Below, piece after piece: positions 34,510 through 43,040 of a DNA stretch of 64,000 nucleotides. The DNA is from Ruegeria atlantica (GTDB lineage: Bacteria > Pseudomonadota > Alphaproteobacteria > Rhodobacterales > Rhodobacteraceae), in contig WQBJ01000001.1 of NCBI GenBank assembly GCA_013032095.1, positions 434,001 to 498,000 on the forward strand, given 5' to 3'. Position 1 is the first letter of the stretch; each line of letters begins with the position of its first letter. The position numbers and the translations under genes are program-made. Under the pieces are notes generated by a model. That model ran no database searches, was not told where the DNA came from, and was given only the letters and a program-made list of their open reading frames with translations.

Positions 34510-34701
34510 AAGCGCCACTCTGTTGCGAAACGTACCCTTTGGAAGTGCATTTTAATGCGCTGTTTTAATAGAAAAAAAAGTAAAACTTTTAAGGATGTAA
34601 CAAATCGTTGAGCCGCGATCATCGATTCGGTTCACTTCCCTGCATACGGTGCCGAATGGGTGCCGATTGGAAGATTGAGGAAGTCTGGGAGGAAAAAACA
34701 G

Positions 34702-35703
34702 ATGAAATTCCTTACAACGGCCGCGACGGCCTTGGCGCTGACCGTAACCGCAACCGCAGGCATGGCGGCCTGTGACGATGGCGAGATCGTCGTGAAGTTC
34801 GCGCATGTGACGAACAGCGACAAGCACCCCAAGGGCATCGCCGCCTCGCTGCTGGAACAGCGCGTGAATGAAGAGATGAACGGCGTGATGTGCATGGAGG
34901 TCTATCCGAACTCCACGCTCTATAACGACGACAAGGTTCTGGAAGCGATGCTGCAGGGCGACGTGCAATTGGCCGCACCATCGCTGTCGAAGTTCGAAAA
35001 GTTCACCAAGCAGTTCCGCCTGTTCGACCTGCCGTTCATGTTCAAGAATATTGACGCAGTGGACGCGTTCCAGGCCTCGGCCGATGGTCAGGCGATGAAA
35101 GACAGCATGCAGCGCCGTGGCCTGCAGGGGCTGGCCTTCTGGCATAACGGAATGAAGCAGATGTCGGCGAACAAGCCGCTGGTCGATCCGTCGGATGCTG
35201 AAGGTCTGAAGTTCCGTGTGCAGTCTTCGGACGTGCTGGTGGCGCAGATGGAAGCCATCGGTGGTAGCCCGCAGAAGATGGCGTTCTCGGAAGTCTACGG
35301 TGCGCTGCAACAGGGCGTTGTGGACGGGCAGGAGAACACCTGGTCGAACATTTACGGCAAGAAGTTCTTCGAAGTTCAGGACGGCATCACCGAGACCAAC
35401 CACGGCATCATCGACTATCTGGTCGTGACCTCGGTCGACTGGCTGGACAGCCTGGATCCTGAAGTCCGTGATCAGTTCATGACCATTCTGGACGAAGTCA
35501 CCGCAACCCGGAACCAAGAAGCCTTTGCGGTGAACGAAGCGGCCAAAGCCTCGATCACTGATGCAGGCGGCATCATTCGTGAGCTGAACCCGGAACAGCG
35601 CCAGGCCTGGGTCGATGCTATGAAGCCGGTTTGGGACAAGTTCGCCGGTGACGTGGGTCAGGACAAGATCGACGCCGCTCAGGCCATCAACGCTGGGTTC
35701 TAA
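34702..35703 (+). CDS. dctP: TRAP transporter substrate-binding protein DctP
   Basis: A 333-residue periplasmic binding protein with a Sec signal peptide (MKFLTTAATALALTVTATAG, cleaved after MAA). Family features: the ligand-binding arginine region LKFRVQSSDVLVAQMEAIGG and QQGVVDGQENTWSNIY. It captures C4-dicarboxylates (succinate, fumarate, malate) for DctQM; the ligand is inferred from the neighbouring dctBD. ATG 34702 is preceded by GGGAGG. It is followed by a hairpin and then dctQ. Confidence 0.93.
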   Translation: MKFLTTAATALALTVTATAGMAACDDGEIVVKFAHVTNSDKHPKGIAASLLEQRVNEEMNGVMCMEVYPNSTLYNDDKVLEAMLQGDVQLAAPSLSKFEKFTKQFRLFDLPFMFKNIDAVDAFQASADGQAMKDSMQRRGLQGLAFWHNGMKQMSANKPLVDPSDAEGLKFRVQSSDVLVAQMEAIGGSPQKMAFSEVYGALQQGVVDGQENTWSNIYGKKFFEVQDGITETNHGIIDYLVVTSVDWLDSLDPEVRDQFMTILDEVTATRNQEAFAVNEAAKASITDAGGIIRELNPEQRQAWVDAMKPVWDKFAGDVGQDKIDAAQAINAGF

Positions 35704-35754
35704 ATCCGGGGCTGGCCGCGCGTCTTGGACTGGGGAGTTATCGACGCGCTGGCC

Positions 35755-35778
35755 GGGCGGGCTGAATAAGGCCCGCCC
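35755..35778 (+). terminator. Intercistronic hairpin between dctP and dctQ
   Basis: GGGCGGGC-TGAATAAG-GCCCGCCC is a perfect eight-base GC stem without T-run, within a longer near-palindromic region starting at about 35712. Such hairpins behind a binding-protein gene usually reduce read-through and protect the upstream message, giving more DctP than membrane subunits. Confidence 0.6.
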
Positions 35779-35816
35779 CTAATCTCTCTCATCACAAAAA
35801 ATGCGGGGACAGAAAG

Positions 35817-36494
35817 ATGTCTGGTGCGAAACCCGGCCAAGGCGGGCTGGTCGACCATATCGAAGAAACCCTGATTGCGTTGTTGCTAGGCCTTATGACG
35901 GCTGTGACCTTTGCCAACGTGATTGCGCGGTTCGTATTTAATTCAAACATTCTGTGGGCGCTTGAGCTGACAGTGTTCACCTTCGGGTGGTTGGTGCTGC
36001 TGGGTGCGTCCTACGCGGTGAAAAAGCACGCTCATCTGGGTGTCGACGCGATTTTGAACATGCTGGCTCCGGCGCCGCGCCGGATACTGGCGCTGATCGC
36101 CGTCGGCTGCTGTTTGGTGTTTTCGCTGCTGATGCTTAAAGGTGCCTATGACTATTGGGCTGTGTTTGCCGATCTTCCACCCACATCCGGTCGCTGGTTC
36201 CCGACAGGGTTCAATTTTGACGCCCGCAGTCAGAGTTTCTACGAGGTAGACGACATCCCCATGGTGGCGCCACTGCGTTTCCTGGAAGAGATGATCAACT
36301 ATGGCGAGTCATACGAGAAATTGCCCAAGGTCGTCCCTTACTTTGTTCTGCCGCTGTCGATGCTGCTGCTGGTTATCCGCTTTGCGCAAGTAGCCGTTCA
36401 AATCTGGCGCGGTGAGACGGATCGCATTGTCGCCAGCCACGAGGTTGAGGACGAAATCGAAGAAGTTCGCGCTCAGCAGGGGGAGCATGACTGA
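35817..36494 (+). CDS. dctQ: TRAP transporter small permease DctQ
   Basis: A 225-residue membrane protein with four membrane helices (LIALLLGLMTAVTFANVIAR, WALELTVFTFGWLVLLGASY, ILALIAVGCCLVFSLLMLKG and VPYFVLPLSMLLLVIRFA). Family hallmarks are the N-terminal helix with N-V-x-x-R-F and the K-H-A-H-L-G-V-D motif at the end of the second helix. A loop of about 60 residues between helices three and four is longer than in compact DctQ proteins. It overlaps dctM by one base. Confidence 0.92.
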   Translation: MSGAKPGQGGLVDHIEETLIALLLGLMTAVTFANVIARFVFNSNILWALELTVFTFGWLVLLGASYAVKKHAHLGVDAILNMLAPAPRRILALIAVGCCLVFSLLMLKGAYDYWAVFADLPPTSGRWFPTGFNFDARSQSFYEVDDIPMVAPLRFLEEMINYGESYEKLPKVVPYFVLPLSMLLLVIRFAQVAVQIWRGETDRIVASHEVEDEIEEVRAQQGEHD

Positions 36495-37870
36495 TGGACG
36501 TAGTACTTCTTTTCTCTATGGTCATCGGCCTGCTGCTGATCGGTGTTCCGATTGCGGTGGCTCTGGGCCTCAGTTCGACCCTGTTCCTGCTGATCTATTC
36601 TGACAGTTCTCTGGCTTCGGTCGCAGGCACTTTGTTCGAGGCGTTCGAGGGGCACTTTACCTTGCTCGCAATCCCGTTCTTCATCCTCGCGTCGTCCTTC
36701 ATGACAACAGGTGGCGTGGCGCGGCGGATCATCCGGTTCTCGATTGCGTGTGTGGGGCATTTGCCCGGTGGTCTGGCGATCGCGGGTGTGTTTGCCTGTA
36801 TGCTGTTCGCGGCACTGTCCGGGTCGTCTCCGGCAACTGTTGTGGCCATCGGTTCCATCGTTATCGCCGGGATGCGCCAGGTGGGCTATTCCAAAGAATT
36901 CGCCGCCGGTGTGATCTGTAACGCCGGTACGCTGGGTATCCTGATCCCGCCGTCAATCGTGATGGTGGTGTATGCCGCAGCCGTTGAGGTCTCAGTCGGA
37001 CGTATGTTCCTGGCAGGCGTCATTCCGGGCCTGATGGCTGGTCTGATGTTGATGGTAACCATCTACGTCATGGCCAAGGTCAAGAACCTTCCCAAAGGTG
37101 AATGGAAGGGCTGGGGAGAGGTCTTTACCTCGGCACGCGAGGCCGGTTGGGGTCTGTTCCTGATTGTCATCATCCTGGGCGGTATCTACGGCGGGATTTT
37201 CACCCCGACCGAGGCTGCTGCGGTGGCTGCCGTCTACGCCTTCTTCATCGCCAGCTTTGTCTACAAGGACATGGGGCCGCTCAGCACCGAAGAGGGCACG
37301 AAGAACCTGCCGTTGATGAAAAAACCATACGCTTTGATCACAGCGTTCTTTCATTCGGATACCAAGCACACTCTGTTCGAAGCCGGTAAGCTGACCGTGA
37401 CGCTGCTGTTCGTGATCGCAAACGCGCTGATCTTGAAGCACGTACTGACCGACGAGCAGGTGCCGCAACATATCGCCAACGCCATGCTGTCCGCGGGCCT
37501 GGGGCCGGTGACCTTCCTGATCGTAGTGAACGTGATCCTGCTGATCGGTGGGCAGTTCATGGAGCCGTCGGGCCTGCTGGTGATAGTGGCGCCGCTGGTG
37601 TTCCCGATTGCGATTGAGTTGGGTATCGACCCGATCCATCTGGGAATCATCATGGTGGTCAATATGGAGATCGGGATGATCACGCCTCCGGTCGGTCTGA
37701 ACCTGTTCGTGACTTCGGGCGTGGCAGGTATGCCGATGATGAAGGTGGTGAAGGCGGCACTGCCGTTCCTGGCTGTACTCTTCGTCTTCCTGATCATGGT
37801 GACGTACATACCGTGGATCTCGACCTTCCTGCCCAACACCTTCATGGGGCCGGAAATCGTGACGAACTAG
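36494..37870 (+). CDS. dctM: TRAP transporter large permease DctM
   Basis: A 458-residue membrane protein with about twelve hydrophobic segments that forms the sodium-coupled channel of the TRAP system. The conserved stretches FFILASSFMTTGGVARRIIR, CMLFAALSGSSPATVVAIGS and GILIPPSIVMVVYA are present, as is PTEAAAVAAVYAF. It carries an unusual cytoplasmic insertion (YKDMGPLSTEEGTKNLPLMK) in the middle, as seen in dicarboxylate-type DctM. A strong terminator follows. Confidence 0.94.
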   Translation: MDVVLLFSMVIGLLLIGVPIAVALGLSSTLFLLIYSDSSLASVAGTLFEAFEGHFTLLAIPFFILASSFMTTGGVARRIIRFSIACVGHLPGGLAIAGVFACMLFAALSGSSPATVVAIGSIVIAGMRQVGYSKEFAAGVICNAGTLGILIPPSIVMVVYAAAVEVSVGRMFLAGVIPGLMAGLMLMVTIYVMAKVKNLPKGEWKGWGEVFTSAREAGWGLFLIVIILGGIYGGIFTPTEAAAVAAVYAFFIASFVYKDMGPLSTEEGTKNLPLMKKPYALITAFFHSDTKHTLFEAGKLTVTLLFVIANALILKHVLTDEQVPQHIANAMLSAGLGPVTFLIVVNVILLIGGQFMEPSGLLVIVAPLVFPIAIELGIDPIHLGIIMVVNMEIGMITPPVGLNLFVTSGVAGMPMMKVVKAALPFLAVLFVFLIMVTYIPWISTFLPNTFMGPEIVTN

Positions 37871-37890
37871 CGTGGGCGATCCTTCGTTCG

Positions 37891-37924
37891 GGCCGGGCAG
37901 CGCAATCTGCCCGGCCTTTTTCTT
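37891..37924 (+). terminator. Rho-independent terminator of dctPQM
   Basis: GGCCGGGCAG-CGCAAT-CTGCCCGGCC followed by TTTTTCT: a perfect ten-base stem with T-run. Confidence 0.92.
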
Positions 37925-37969
37925 TGCAGGCCACTTGAAGTCGTGCCTGGCATTCCCACATCGACATCA

Positions 37970-38014
37970 GAGGACGACCTCCCCACAATGGGTGATCATT
38001 CGGGACGACCCGAA
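37970..38014 (+). promoter_or_regulatory. Guanidine-II riboswitch (mini-ykkC)
   Basis: Two short hairpins with identical ACGA loops stand in tandem: GAGG-ACGA-CCTC (37970-37981) and TTCGGG-ACGA-CCCGAA (37999-38014), 17 bases apart, and the second ends eight bases before the GAGG ribosome binding site of a SugE-type exporter. Paired hairpins with ACGR loops just before the ribosome binding site are the definition of the mini-ykkC motif, which binds guanidinium and turns translation on. Both loops and the gene association fit. Confidence 0.88.
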
Positions 38015-38032
38015 TTCGTTCGAGGTGTCCTA

Positions 38033-38344
38033 ATGTCTTGGGTTTTCTTACTGTTCGCCGGCCTGCTGGAAATTGTGTGGGCCGTCGCTATGAAGCAATC
38101 TGCCGGTTTCACTCGCTTTTGGCCGACCGCAATCATGGGTGTTTCTATGATCGGGTCATTTGGATTGTTGGCGATGGCGATGCGTACGCTGCCTTTAGGG
38201 ACGGCATACGTCATCTGGACCGGCATCGGCGCGGTCGGGGCATTCCTAGTTGGCATTATGTTGCTGGGCGAAACGGTGAACGCCGCGCGTATCATCGCGG
38301 CAGTCCTGATCGTTACAGGTCTGGTGACGATGAAACTGGCCTGA
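38033..38344 (+). CDS. sugE: SMR family guanidinium exporter (Gdx/SugE)
   Basis: A 103-residue small multidrug resistance protein with four membrane helices. The essential glutamate is in LLEIVWAVAMKQSAGF, and the W-A-x-x-M-K-x-S signature is that of the Gdx/SugE branch, not EmrE. This branch exports guanidinium in exchange for protons. The ATG at 38033 follows GAGGTG. Control by the upstream guanidine-II riboswitch independently supports guanidinium as substrate. Its last codons lie inside a terminator stem. Confidence 0.9.
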   Translation: MSWVFLLFAGLLEIVWAVAMKQSAGFTRFWPTAIMGVSMIGSFGLLAMAMRTLPLGTAYVIWTGIGAVGAFLVGIMLLGETVNAARIIAAVLIVTGLVTMKLA

Positions 38345-38362
38345 GCTTTAGCTCAGGCCTTT
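38338..38362. terminator. Terminator overlapping the stops of sugE and tpiA
   Basis: GGCCTGAGC-TTTA-GCTCAGGCC followed by TTT: a perfect nine-base stem starting inside the last sugE codons and reaching into the tpiA end, between convergent genes only eight bases apart. Confidence 0.8.
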
Positions 38363-39102
38363 AGCAGCGCGTCTACAATGCCTGAGAAATCCCGTGTCTT
38401 CAGGCTGGCACCGCCAACAAGCGCGCCGTCGACATTGGACACGCCAAAGATCTCATCTGCATTGGACGGTTTGACCGAGCCGCCGTAAAGCAGGCGCACA
38501 GACCGGCCGACGCCTTCTCCAAAACGCCGTTCGAGCCGGTTACGAATGAAATCGTGAACCTCTCCGATTTCATTCAGCGTAGGCACCTTGCCAGTGCCAA
38601 TGGCCCAAATGGGTTCATATGCGACGATCAGATTTTCGCCGGTAGACTGATCAGGGATTGAACCCGACATCTGACCGCCGATGATATCCAGCGTGTTGGC
38701 AGCTTCGCGCTGTTCCAAGCTTTCGCCAACACAGATGATCGCCTTCAGTCCGGCGTCCATCGCCGCACGCGCCTTGGCGCGGACGTCTTCGTTCTGTTCG
38801 CCGTGATCTTCGCGGCGCTCGGAATGGCCCAGAATAACGGCGCTCGCTCCGGCATCGACCAGCATATCTGCACTGATGTCACCCGTGTGCGCACCTGCGG
38901 TTGCGGCGTGGCAATTCTGACCGCCAACGGTGACTTCGGTATCGCGAACGACCTCCGCCGCGCGGTGCAGCAACGTGGCTGGCGGGCAGATCAATACATC
39001 AATCGATGAAGTAGGATAGGCGCGGGCCAGAGCCTCTAACTCGCTCAGCGCTGCCGTGGTTCCGTTCATCTTCCAATTACCAGCCGCCAGCTTGCGCCGC
39101 AT
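38353..39102 (-). CDS. tpiA: Triosephosphate isomerase
   Basis: A 249-residue TIM-barrel enzyme interconverting dihydroxyacetone phosphate and glyceraldehyde 3-phosphate. Catalytic residues are visible: Lys in LAAGNWKMNG, His in ILGHSERR, Glu in VAYEPIWAIGTG, and the phosphate loop LYGGSVKPSNA. AGGGAG precedes the ATG at 39102. It stands alone, convergent with sugE and divergent from the oxygenase gene. Confidence 0.96.
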   Translation of the reverse strand: MRRKLAAGNWKMNGTTAALSELEALARAYPTSSIDVLICPPATLLHRAAEVVRDTEVTVGGQNCHAATAGAHTGDISADMLVDAGASAVILGHSERREDHGEQNEDVRAKARAAMDAGLKAIICVGESLEQREAANTLDIIGGQMSGSIPDQSTGENLIVAYEPIWAIGTGKVPTLNEIGEVHDFIRNRLERRFGEGVGRSVRLLYGGSVKPSNADEIFGVSNVDGALVGGASLKTRDFSGIVDALLKA

Positions 39103-39224
39103 ATTCCAAACTCCCTGATTGTTCATATTTAAAGAACCGGATAACACCGCCAGTCGAAACTGACAATTGCGGTTGTAGTGCGGGTCTAAAAACTCGAGGG
39201 CGGCCGGAAAACAGGAACGAGTGC

Positions 39225-40136
39225 ATGATCGAAGATCTTGATCTTGAGAAGTTGGATCAACGTGAACCCGTCGAGCTGACCAAGCTTTTGCGCGCGGTAA
39301 GTGAGGTTGGATTCCTGACCGTGTCGAACGCGGGGCTTAGCGGAGAGCGTGTATGTGAAGTCATCTCGGTCTATCGCGATTTCTTTTGTTTACCTGAAGC
39401 TCAGAAATAACAGGTGGACATGGCGCGAACCGGGGCAAATCGTGGATGGGGAGCACCGCTATCCGAGCAGGTCGACCCGGGCGCAAATCCTGATTTCAAG
39501 GAAGTGTTCGATAGCGGATATGAGCTGCCTGTGAACAGCCCCTATATCGATGCGGGTCTAAGTGTTTATGCCCCGAATCTCTGGCCGCTCACCCCATCGG
39601 CATTCAAGGAAACCGTTCAGGCGTATTACGCAGATGCGTGCGCGGTGGCGATGCGGGTACTTCGCGCTATCGCAGTGGCGCTTGGGCAGGAGGCCGATAG
39701 TTTCGATAGAGCATTCGATACACCGATGGCGCTTTTACGCGGCAACTACTATCCGCAGCGCCCGAATTGGGCGGGTGAGCATGATTTCGGGATCGGCGCT
39801 CATACGGATTATGGTTGCCTGACTTTGCTTGCGACAGATGGGACTGCGGGGCTTGAGGTGCGTATGCCGGATGGCAGTTGGGCGCATGTCAACGCCCAGC
39901 CAGGCAGGTTCGTCATCAATTTTGGTGAGATGCTTGAATTCTGGACCGCTGGAAAGGTCAAAGCCACGCTGCACCGCGTGGTTGGAGGTTCGCAAGAGCG
40001 TGTGTCGGTGCCGCTTTTCTTTAACCCGTCCTACGACACCAACGTGGCGCCCCCGAATTCAGGGAACACCATCACTGCGGGCGATCATCTGACGCGCCGC
40101 TTTAACGAGACTTACCTACACTTGCAGGCGTCTTAG
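39225..40136 (+). pseudogene. 2OG-Fe(II) oxygenase (isopenicillin N synthase family), interrupted by in-frame TAA
   Basis: The N-terminal non-heme dioxygenase part (ATG 39225, VGFLTVSNAGLSG, RDFFCLPEAQK) ends at TAA 39408-39410. The same frame continues with QVDMARTGANRGWG, the normal next segment of this family, to 40136. The downstream part keeps all catalytic residues: HTDYG (HxD), the distal His in TLHRVV and the RVSVPLF that binds 2-oxoglutarate. A single base change (for example CAA or GAA to TAA) explains the break. Restart at ATG 39420, with AGGTGG nearby, could still make a truncated protein of about 238 residues. Confidence 0.85.
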
Positions 40137-40498
40137 GATTGTGGGGATAGCTTTTCATCGAACTTGATTGACTCGCCGCATCCGCACGCATCGACGACAT
40201 TTGGATTGCGGAATTTGAAGCCGGACTCCAGTAGCGAGACCTCATAGTCAATTTCGGTTCCGAACAGGAACATTTGGGCCATGGGGGCGATCATGACGCG
40301 CGCGCCGTCCTGTTCGACGATTTCGTCATTCGCGTCGGGCTGATCCACATAGTCCATGGTGTATTCCATGCCGGCACAGCCACCTTTCTTGATACCGATC
40401 CGCAGGCCTGCGTGACCGCCAGCTTCCATGAGGCGGGCAATCTGTTCCACGGCCTTGGGCGTCATGGTCACGGCTTGTTTGCCGGGAATGCCGAACAT
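40133..40498 (-). CDS. A-type Fe-S cluster carrier (SufA/IscA/ErpA family)
   Basis: A 121-residue carrier that receives Fe-S clusters and passes them to apoproteins. The three ligand cysteines appear as KKGGCAGMEY and VDACGCGESI. The IKKGGCAGMEYTMDYVD wording resembles SufA-like members. It is not in a suf operon here; a second assembly factor gene lies 740 bases further on. The stop overlaps the end of the oxygenase remnant by four bases. Confidence 0.9.
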   Translation of the reverse strand: MFGIPGKQAVTMTPKAVEQIARLMEAGGHAGLRIGIKKGGCAGMEYTMDYVDQPDANDEIVEQDGARVMIAPMAQMFLFGTEIDYEVSLLESGFKFRNPNVVDACGCGESIKFDEKLSPQS

Positions 40499-40675
40499 AA
40501 TGATCTCCGTTTTCGCGCGTAGACATTAATTTAGTGCCGACTGGGCAATGGCTCAAGACATAGCAGGCATACTTACCTAACATTTCAGGCTTTCGGCGAA
40601 AAATCTTGCCTTTTGAAACAAGCTGACCTTAGCTGAGCACACAAATATTCCGGCAGATATTTTTGGTGAGGTGGA

Positions 40676-41011
40676 ATGAAAAAACGCATTTTTACAAGAA
40701 TAAACATAGCCTTGGCGGCGGTCTCTACAGTTTTTTCGATGACGGCGGGCGTGGCGTCTGCTGATGCCACGTTAAAAAGGCATCCCGTCAATTGCTCCAC
40801 CGCCGAGGGTGACCTAAGGGCAATTGCAGCCGAAAAGAAACATGCACAGGATCAGCAGCTGGAAAGTGTCGCGGCCTTGACACCAGCCGGGGCATTGCTG
40901 GGATTGGTGACAGGCACCGAAAACAAAAGGTTGTCCATGTTGTCAGGTGATTACGTCAAAGCCCTGGATGAGCGGGCGGCCGAAATTAAATCCACTTGTG
41001 GTGTGCAATAA
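40676..41011 (+). CDS. Small exported protein of unknown function
   Basis: A 111-residue protein with a clear Sec signal peptide (NIALAAVSTVFSMTAGVASA) and a mature part of about 80 residues with two cysteines (VNCSTAEG, KSTCGVQ) that could pair. A helical middle and a small Gly/Ala hydrophobic patch (LTPAGALLGLVTG) are seen. I do not recognise a domain. GAGGTGG precedes the ATG. It is transcribed alone and followed by a strong terminator. Confidence 0.75.
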   Translation: MKKRIFTRINIALAAVSTVFSMTAGVASADATLKRHPVNCSTAEGDLRAIAAEKKHAQDQQLESVAALTPAGALLGLVTGTENKRLSMLSGDYVKALDERAAEIKSTCGVQ

Positions 41012-41032
41012 CCGACCCCGGTGGCATGAAAA

Positions 41033-41060
41033 AGACCGCTCTCGGGCAAGAGCGGTCTCT
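41033..41060 (+). terminator. Rho-independent terminator
   Basis: AGACCGCTCT-CGGGCA-AGAGCGGTCT followed by CTTATT: a perfect ten-base stem after the small exported protein gene. The 180 bases up to the sufT-like gene show nothing else. Confidence 0.88.
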
Positions 41061-41238
41061 TATTCAGGTCGTCAGGCTGGTATGTTTTGGGGGACACAAG
41101 AAATTGTCCAGCCCGTACCGTGCTGGCTAGGATGCAAGCGCAAGCACGCCGGGACTATTCTCGGTTTTAGTAACGGTTTTTCTACGCCTGTGTAACAGAA
41201 AAATAAATCTTTTACGACAGTGGCTTAGTTCCAGGCTT

Positions 41239-41601
41239 TTACATAAAGCCCAGTTCAAGGCGCGCTTCATCGGACATCATTTCCATGCCCCAAGGTGGCT
41301 CCCAAGTCAGCTCTACATCCACTTCCTTAACGCCAGCTACGGGCTCGATTGCTTCGACAATCCAGCCGGGCATTTCGCCTGCAACGGGGCATCCCGGTGC
41401 CGTCAGCGTCATGATAACCTTGACCGCGTTTTCGGCGGTGATGTCGATCGTATAGACCAGACCCAGATCGTAGATGTTCACGGGTATTTCAGGATCAAAC
41501 ACCGTGCGGCAGGCGTCCACCACAGCGTCATATAGGGGATGCTCAATGCTCGAAGGTGCAATCAGAGGGGAGCCTTCAAACTGTTCGCTCGGATGAGTCA
41601 T
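41239..41601 (-). CDS. SufT/MIP18 family Fe-S assembly protein (DUF59)
   Basis: A 120-residue protein of the MIP18 (DUF59) family, which takes part in Fe-S cluster maturation. The signatures TVFDPEIPVNIYDLGLVYTI and MTLTAPGCPVAGEMPGWIVE are clear, the latter with the conserved cysteine. The ending MEMMSDEARLELGFM is typical of SufT-like members. It is near an A-type carrier gene, suggesting a loose Fe-S group. Confidence 0.9.
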   Translation of the reverse strand: MTHPSEQFEGSPLIAPSSIEHPLYDAVVDACRTVFDPEIPVNIYDLGLVYTIDITAENAVKVIMTLTAPGCPVAGEMPGWIVEAIEPVAGVKEVDVELTWEPPWGMEMMSDEARLELGFM

Positions 41602-41671
41602 AAGTGCCTCGGGTTTGTTACCTGAGCATTTATATAGGGAAAGCCAGCGGCAGCGTCCAGAGGCGCAATGA

Positions 41672-41686
41672 CGCCCCGAAGGGGCG
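41672..41686 (-). terminator. Hairpin after the NfeD/SPFH operon
   Basis: CGCCCC-GAA-GGGGCG downstream of the NfeD-like stop on the minus strand. There is no T-run, so it may be only a stabilising hairpin. Confidence 0.4.
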
Positions 41687-41696
41687 CCAGAACTGC

Positions 41697-41975
41697 TTAG
41701 TCGTTTATGTCATGTCGAAACGTTTTGACCTGTCCATGGGGTAGGGCAAAAATGCGTCGCAACAACAGCCAGGAAACCAGTGACAGCACTGCGAAGATTA
41801 GCAGCAGGATTGGCAGTGACGGCGTGACGCCTGGGATGACCAACAACAGCCCCGTGACGGCAGCCCCGATGGCAAAGCCTAGGAAGATAAATCCGGGAAG
41901 GACAATCTCAAGGATGCCTAGGGCAAGCGCTCCGGCAAGCCAAATCCACCAGGTAAGCCAGAAGGGGTCGGCCAT
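41697..41975 (-). CDS. NfeD-like membrane protein
   Basis: A 92-residue protein with two to three hydrophobic segments (WWIWLAGALALGILEIVLPG, FLGFAIGAAVTGLLLVIPG and ILLLIFAVLSLVSWLLLRR) and a short cytoplasmic tail. It lacks the C-terminal OB-fold of full-length NfeD, like the YbbK-partner form. Its ATG overlaps the stop of the upstream SPFH gene (TAATG), the usual NfeD-stomatin pairing. Confidence 0.85.
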   Translation of the reverse strand: MADPFWLTWWIWLAGALALGILEIVLPGFIFLGFAIGAAVTGLLLVIPGVTPSLPILLLIFAVLSLVSWLLLRRIFALPHGQVKTFRHDIND

Positions 41976-42865
41976 TACTTGCCTCCTTTCAGCATGTTAA
42001 AGGCGTTACCAAAGGCCTCAAGGGCGTTGGCAGGCACAACGATGGTTTGCGATCCGGCACCGTTACCCAGTGTATTCAGCGCCTCGACCTGTTTTAGGGC
42101 GACCTGATATTGCGCGGCCTCAATGCCGTTATCCTGAATTGCCTTGGCGACCACTCCGGTTGCATAAGCTTCAGCCTCAGCCTGAATACGGCGTGCCTTT
42201 GCGGTTTGCTCGGCCGCATAAAGCTCGGCGTCAGCGTTAAGCTCTACGGCGCGTTTTTGACCCTCGGCCTCGGTCACCTGCGCACGGCGAGCGCGTTCGG
42301 CGTTCAGCTGTTGCAGCATCGCGTCACGGGTGGCCTGATCGAGGTTCACATCCAGAATCTCGGCGCGGGTCACTTCGATACCCCAGTCATCCACGGCGGT
42401 TTCGACGCTTTCCTGAATGCGGGTGATCAGTTGCGCGCGGTTGGATTGAACTTCATCCAGATCCATTTTACCGATTTCCGCGCGTACGATACCGGCCACA
42501 GTCGTCGCAATTGCTCCGTCTACGTCACGAATACGATACACGGTCTTTTCAGGTTCTAAAATGCGGTAAAACACCGAGGTGTCGATCTGCACCAGAACGT
42601 TATCTTTGGTGATCGCGTCTTGGGTCGCGTTGGGTAGTTGGCGCTCTAGAATAGAGATCTTGTGGCGCGCAACATCTAGAAAAGGAACGATAAAGTTGAT
42701 GCCGGGGCCAAGCACCGAGTGCAGGCGTCCGAACCGTTCGACCACATACTTCTCGGATTGGGGCACGATTTTGATACCCTTGAAGATGACGGTAATGATC
42801 AAAATAGCCGCCAACACGTAGATAATGTTCGACGTCAGCAATCCAATAATCTGGTCTTCGGTCAT
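41975..42865 (-). CDS. SPFH/band 7 (stomatin-like, QmcA) protein
   Basis: A 296-residue membrane-anchored scaffold. An N-terminal membrane segment (IIYVLAAILIITVIFKGI) is followed by the SPFH domain (PQSEKYVVERFGRLHSVLGP, DVDGAIATTVAGIVRAEIGK) and a long charged coiled coil (ARRAQVTEAEGQKRAVELNA). Such proteins form ring oligomers in membrane microdomains. Its partner is the NfeD-like protein encoded immediately downstream. Confidence 0.93.
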   Translation of the reverse strand: MTEDQIIGLLTSNIIYVLAAILIITVIFKGIKIVPQSEKYVVERFGRLHSVLGPGINFIVPFLDVARHKISILERQLPNATQDAITKDNVLVQIDTSVFYRILEPEKTVYRIRDVDGAIATTVAGIVRAEIGKMDLDEVQSNRAQLITRIQESVETAVDDWGIEVTRAEILDVNLDQATRDAMLQQLNAERARRAQVTEAEGQKRAVELNADAELYAAEQTAKARRIQAEAEAYATGVVAKAIQDNGIEAAQYQVALKQVEALNTLGNGAGSQTIVVPANALEAFGNAFNMLKGGK

Positions 42866-43040
42866 ATCCGTCCTCTTTTATTGTGTACGATGGTATACAT
42901 GTGAGAGTTGAATCCTCGATTTTCAACACTGGTATGAAGGGGTTGGGCGTGGATGCAAATCTCAGAAGCATTGAATGAGGGGTGGAAAATTCGGAATGTG
43001 GCCGCTTTGCATCCCGCGATGTTTGCGATATCGGACCGGG

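Noticed and set aside
34510..34701. Sigma54 (-24/-12) promoter for dctPQM
   Set aside because: No GG-N10-GC pair occurs in the interval; the closest, at 34629, has eleven bases between.
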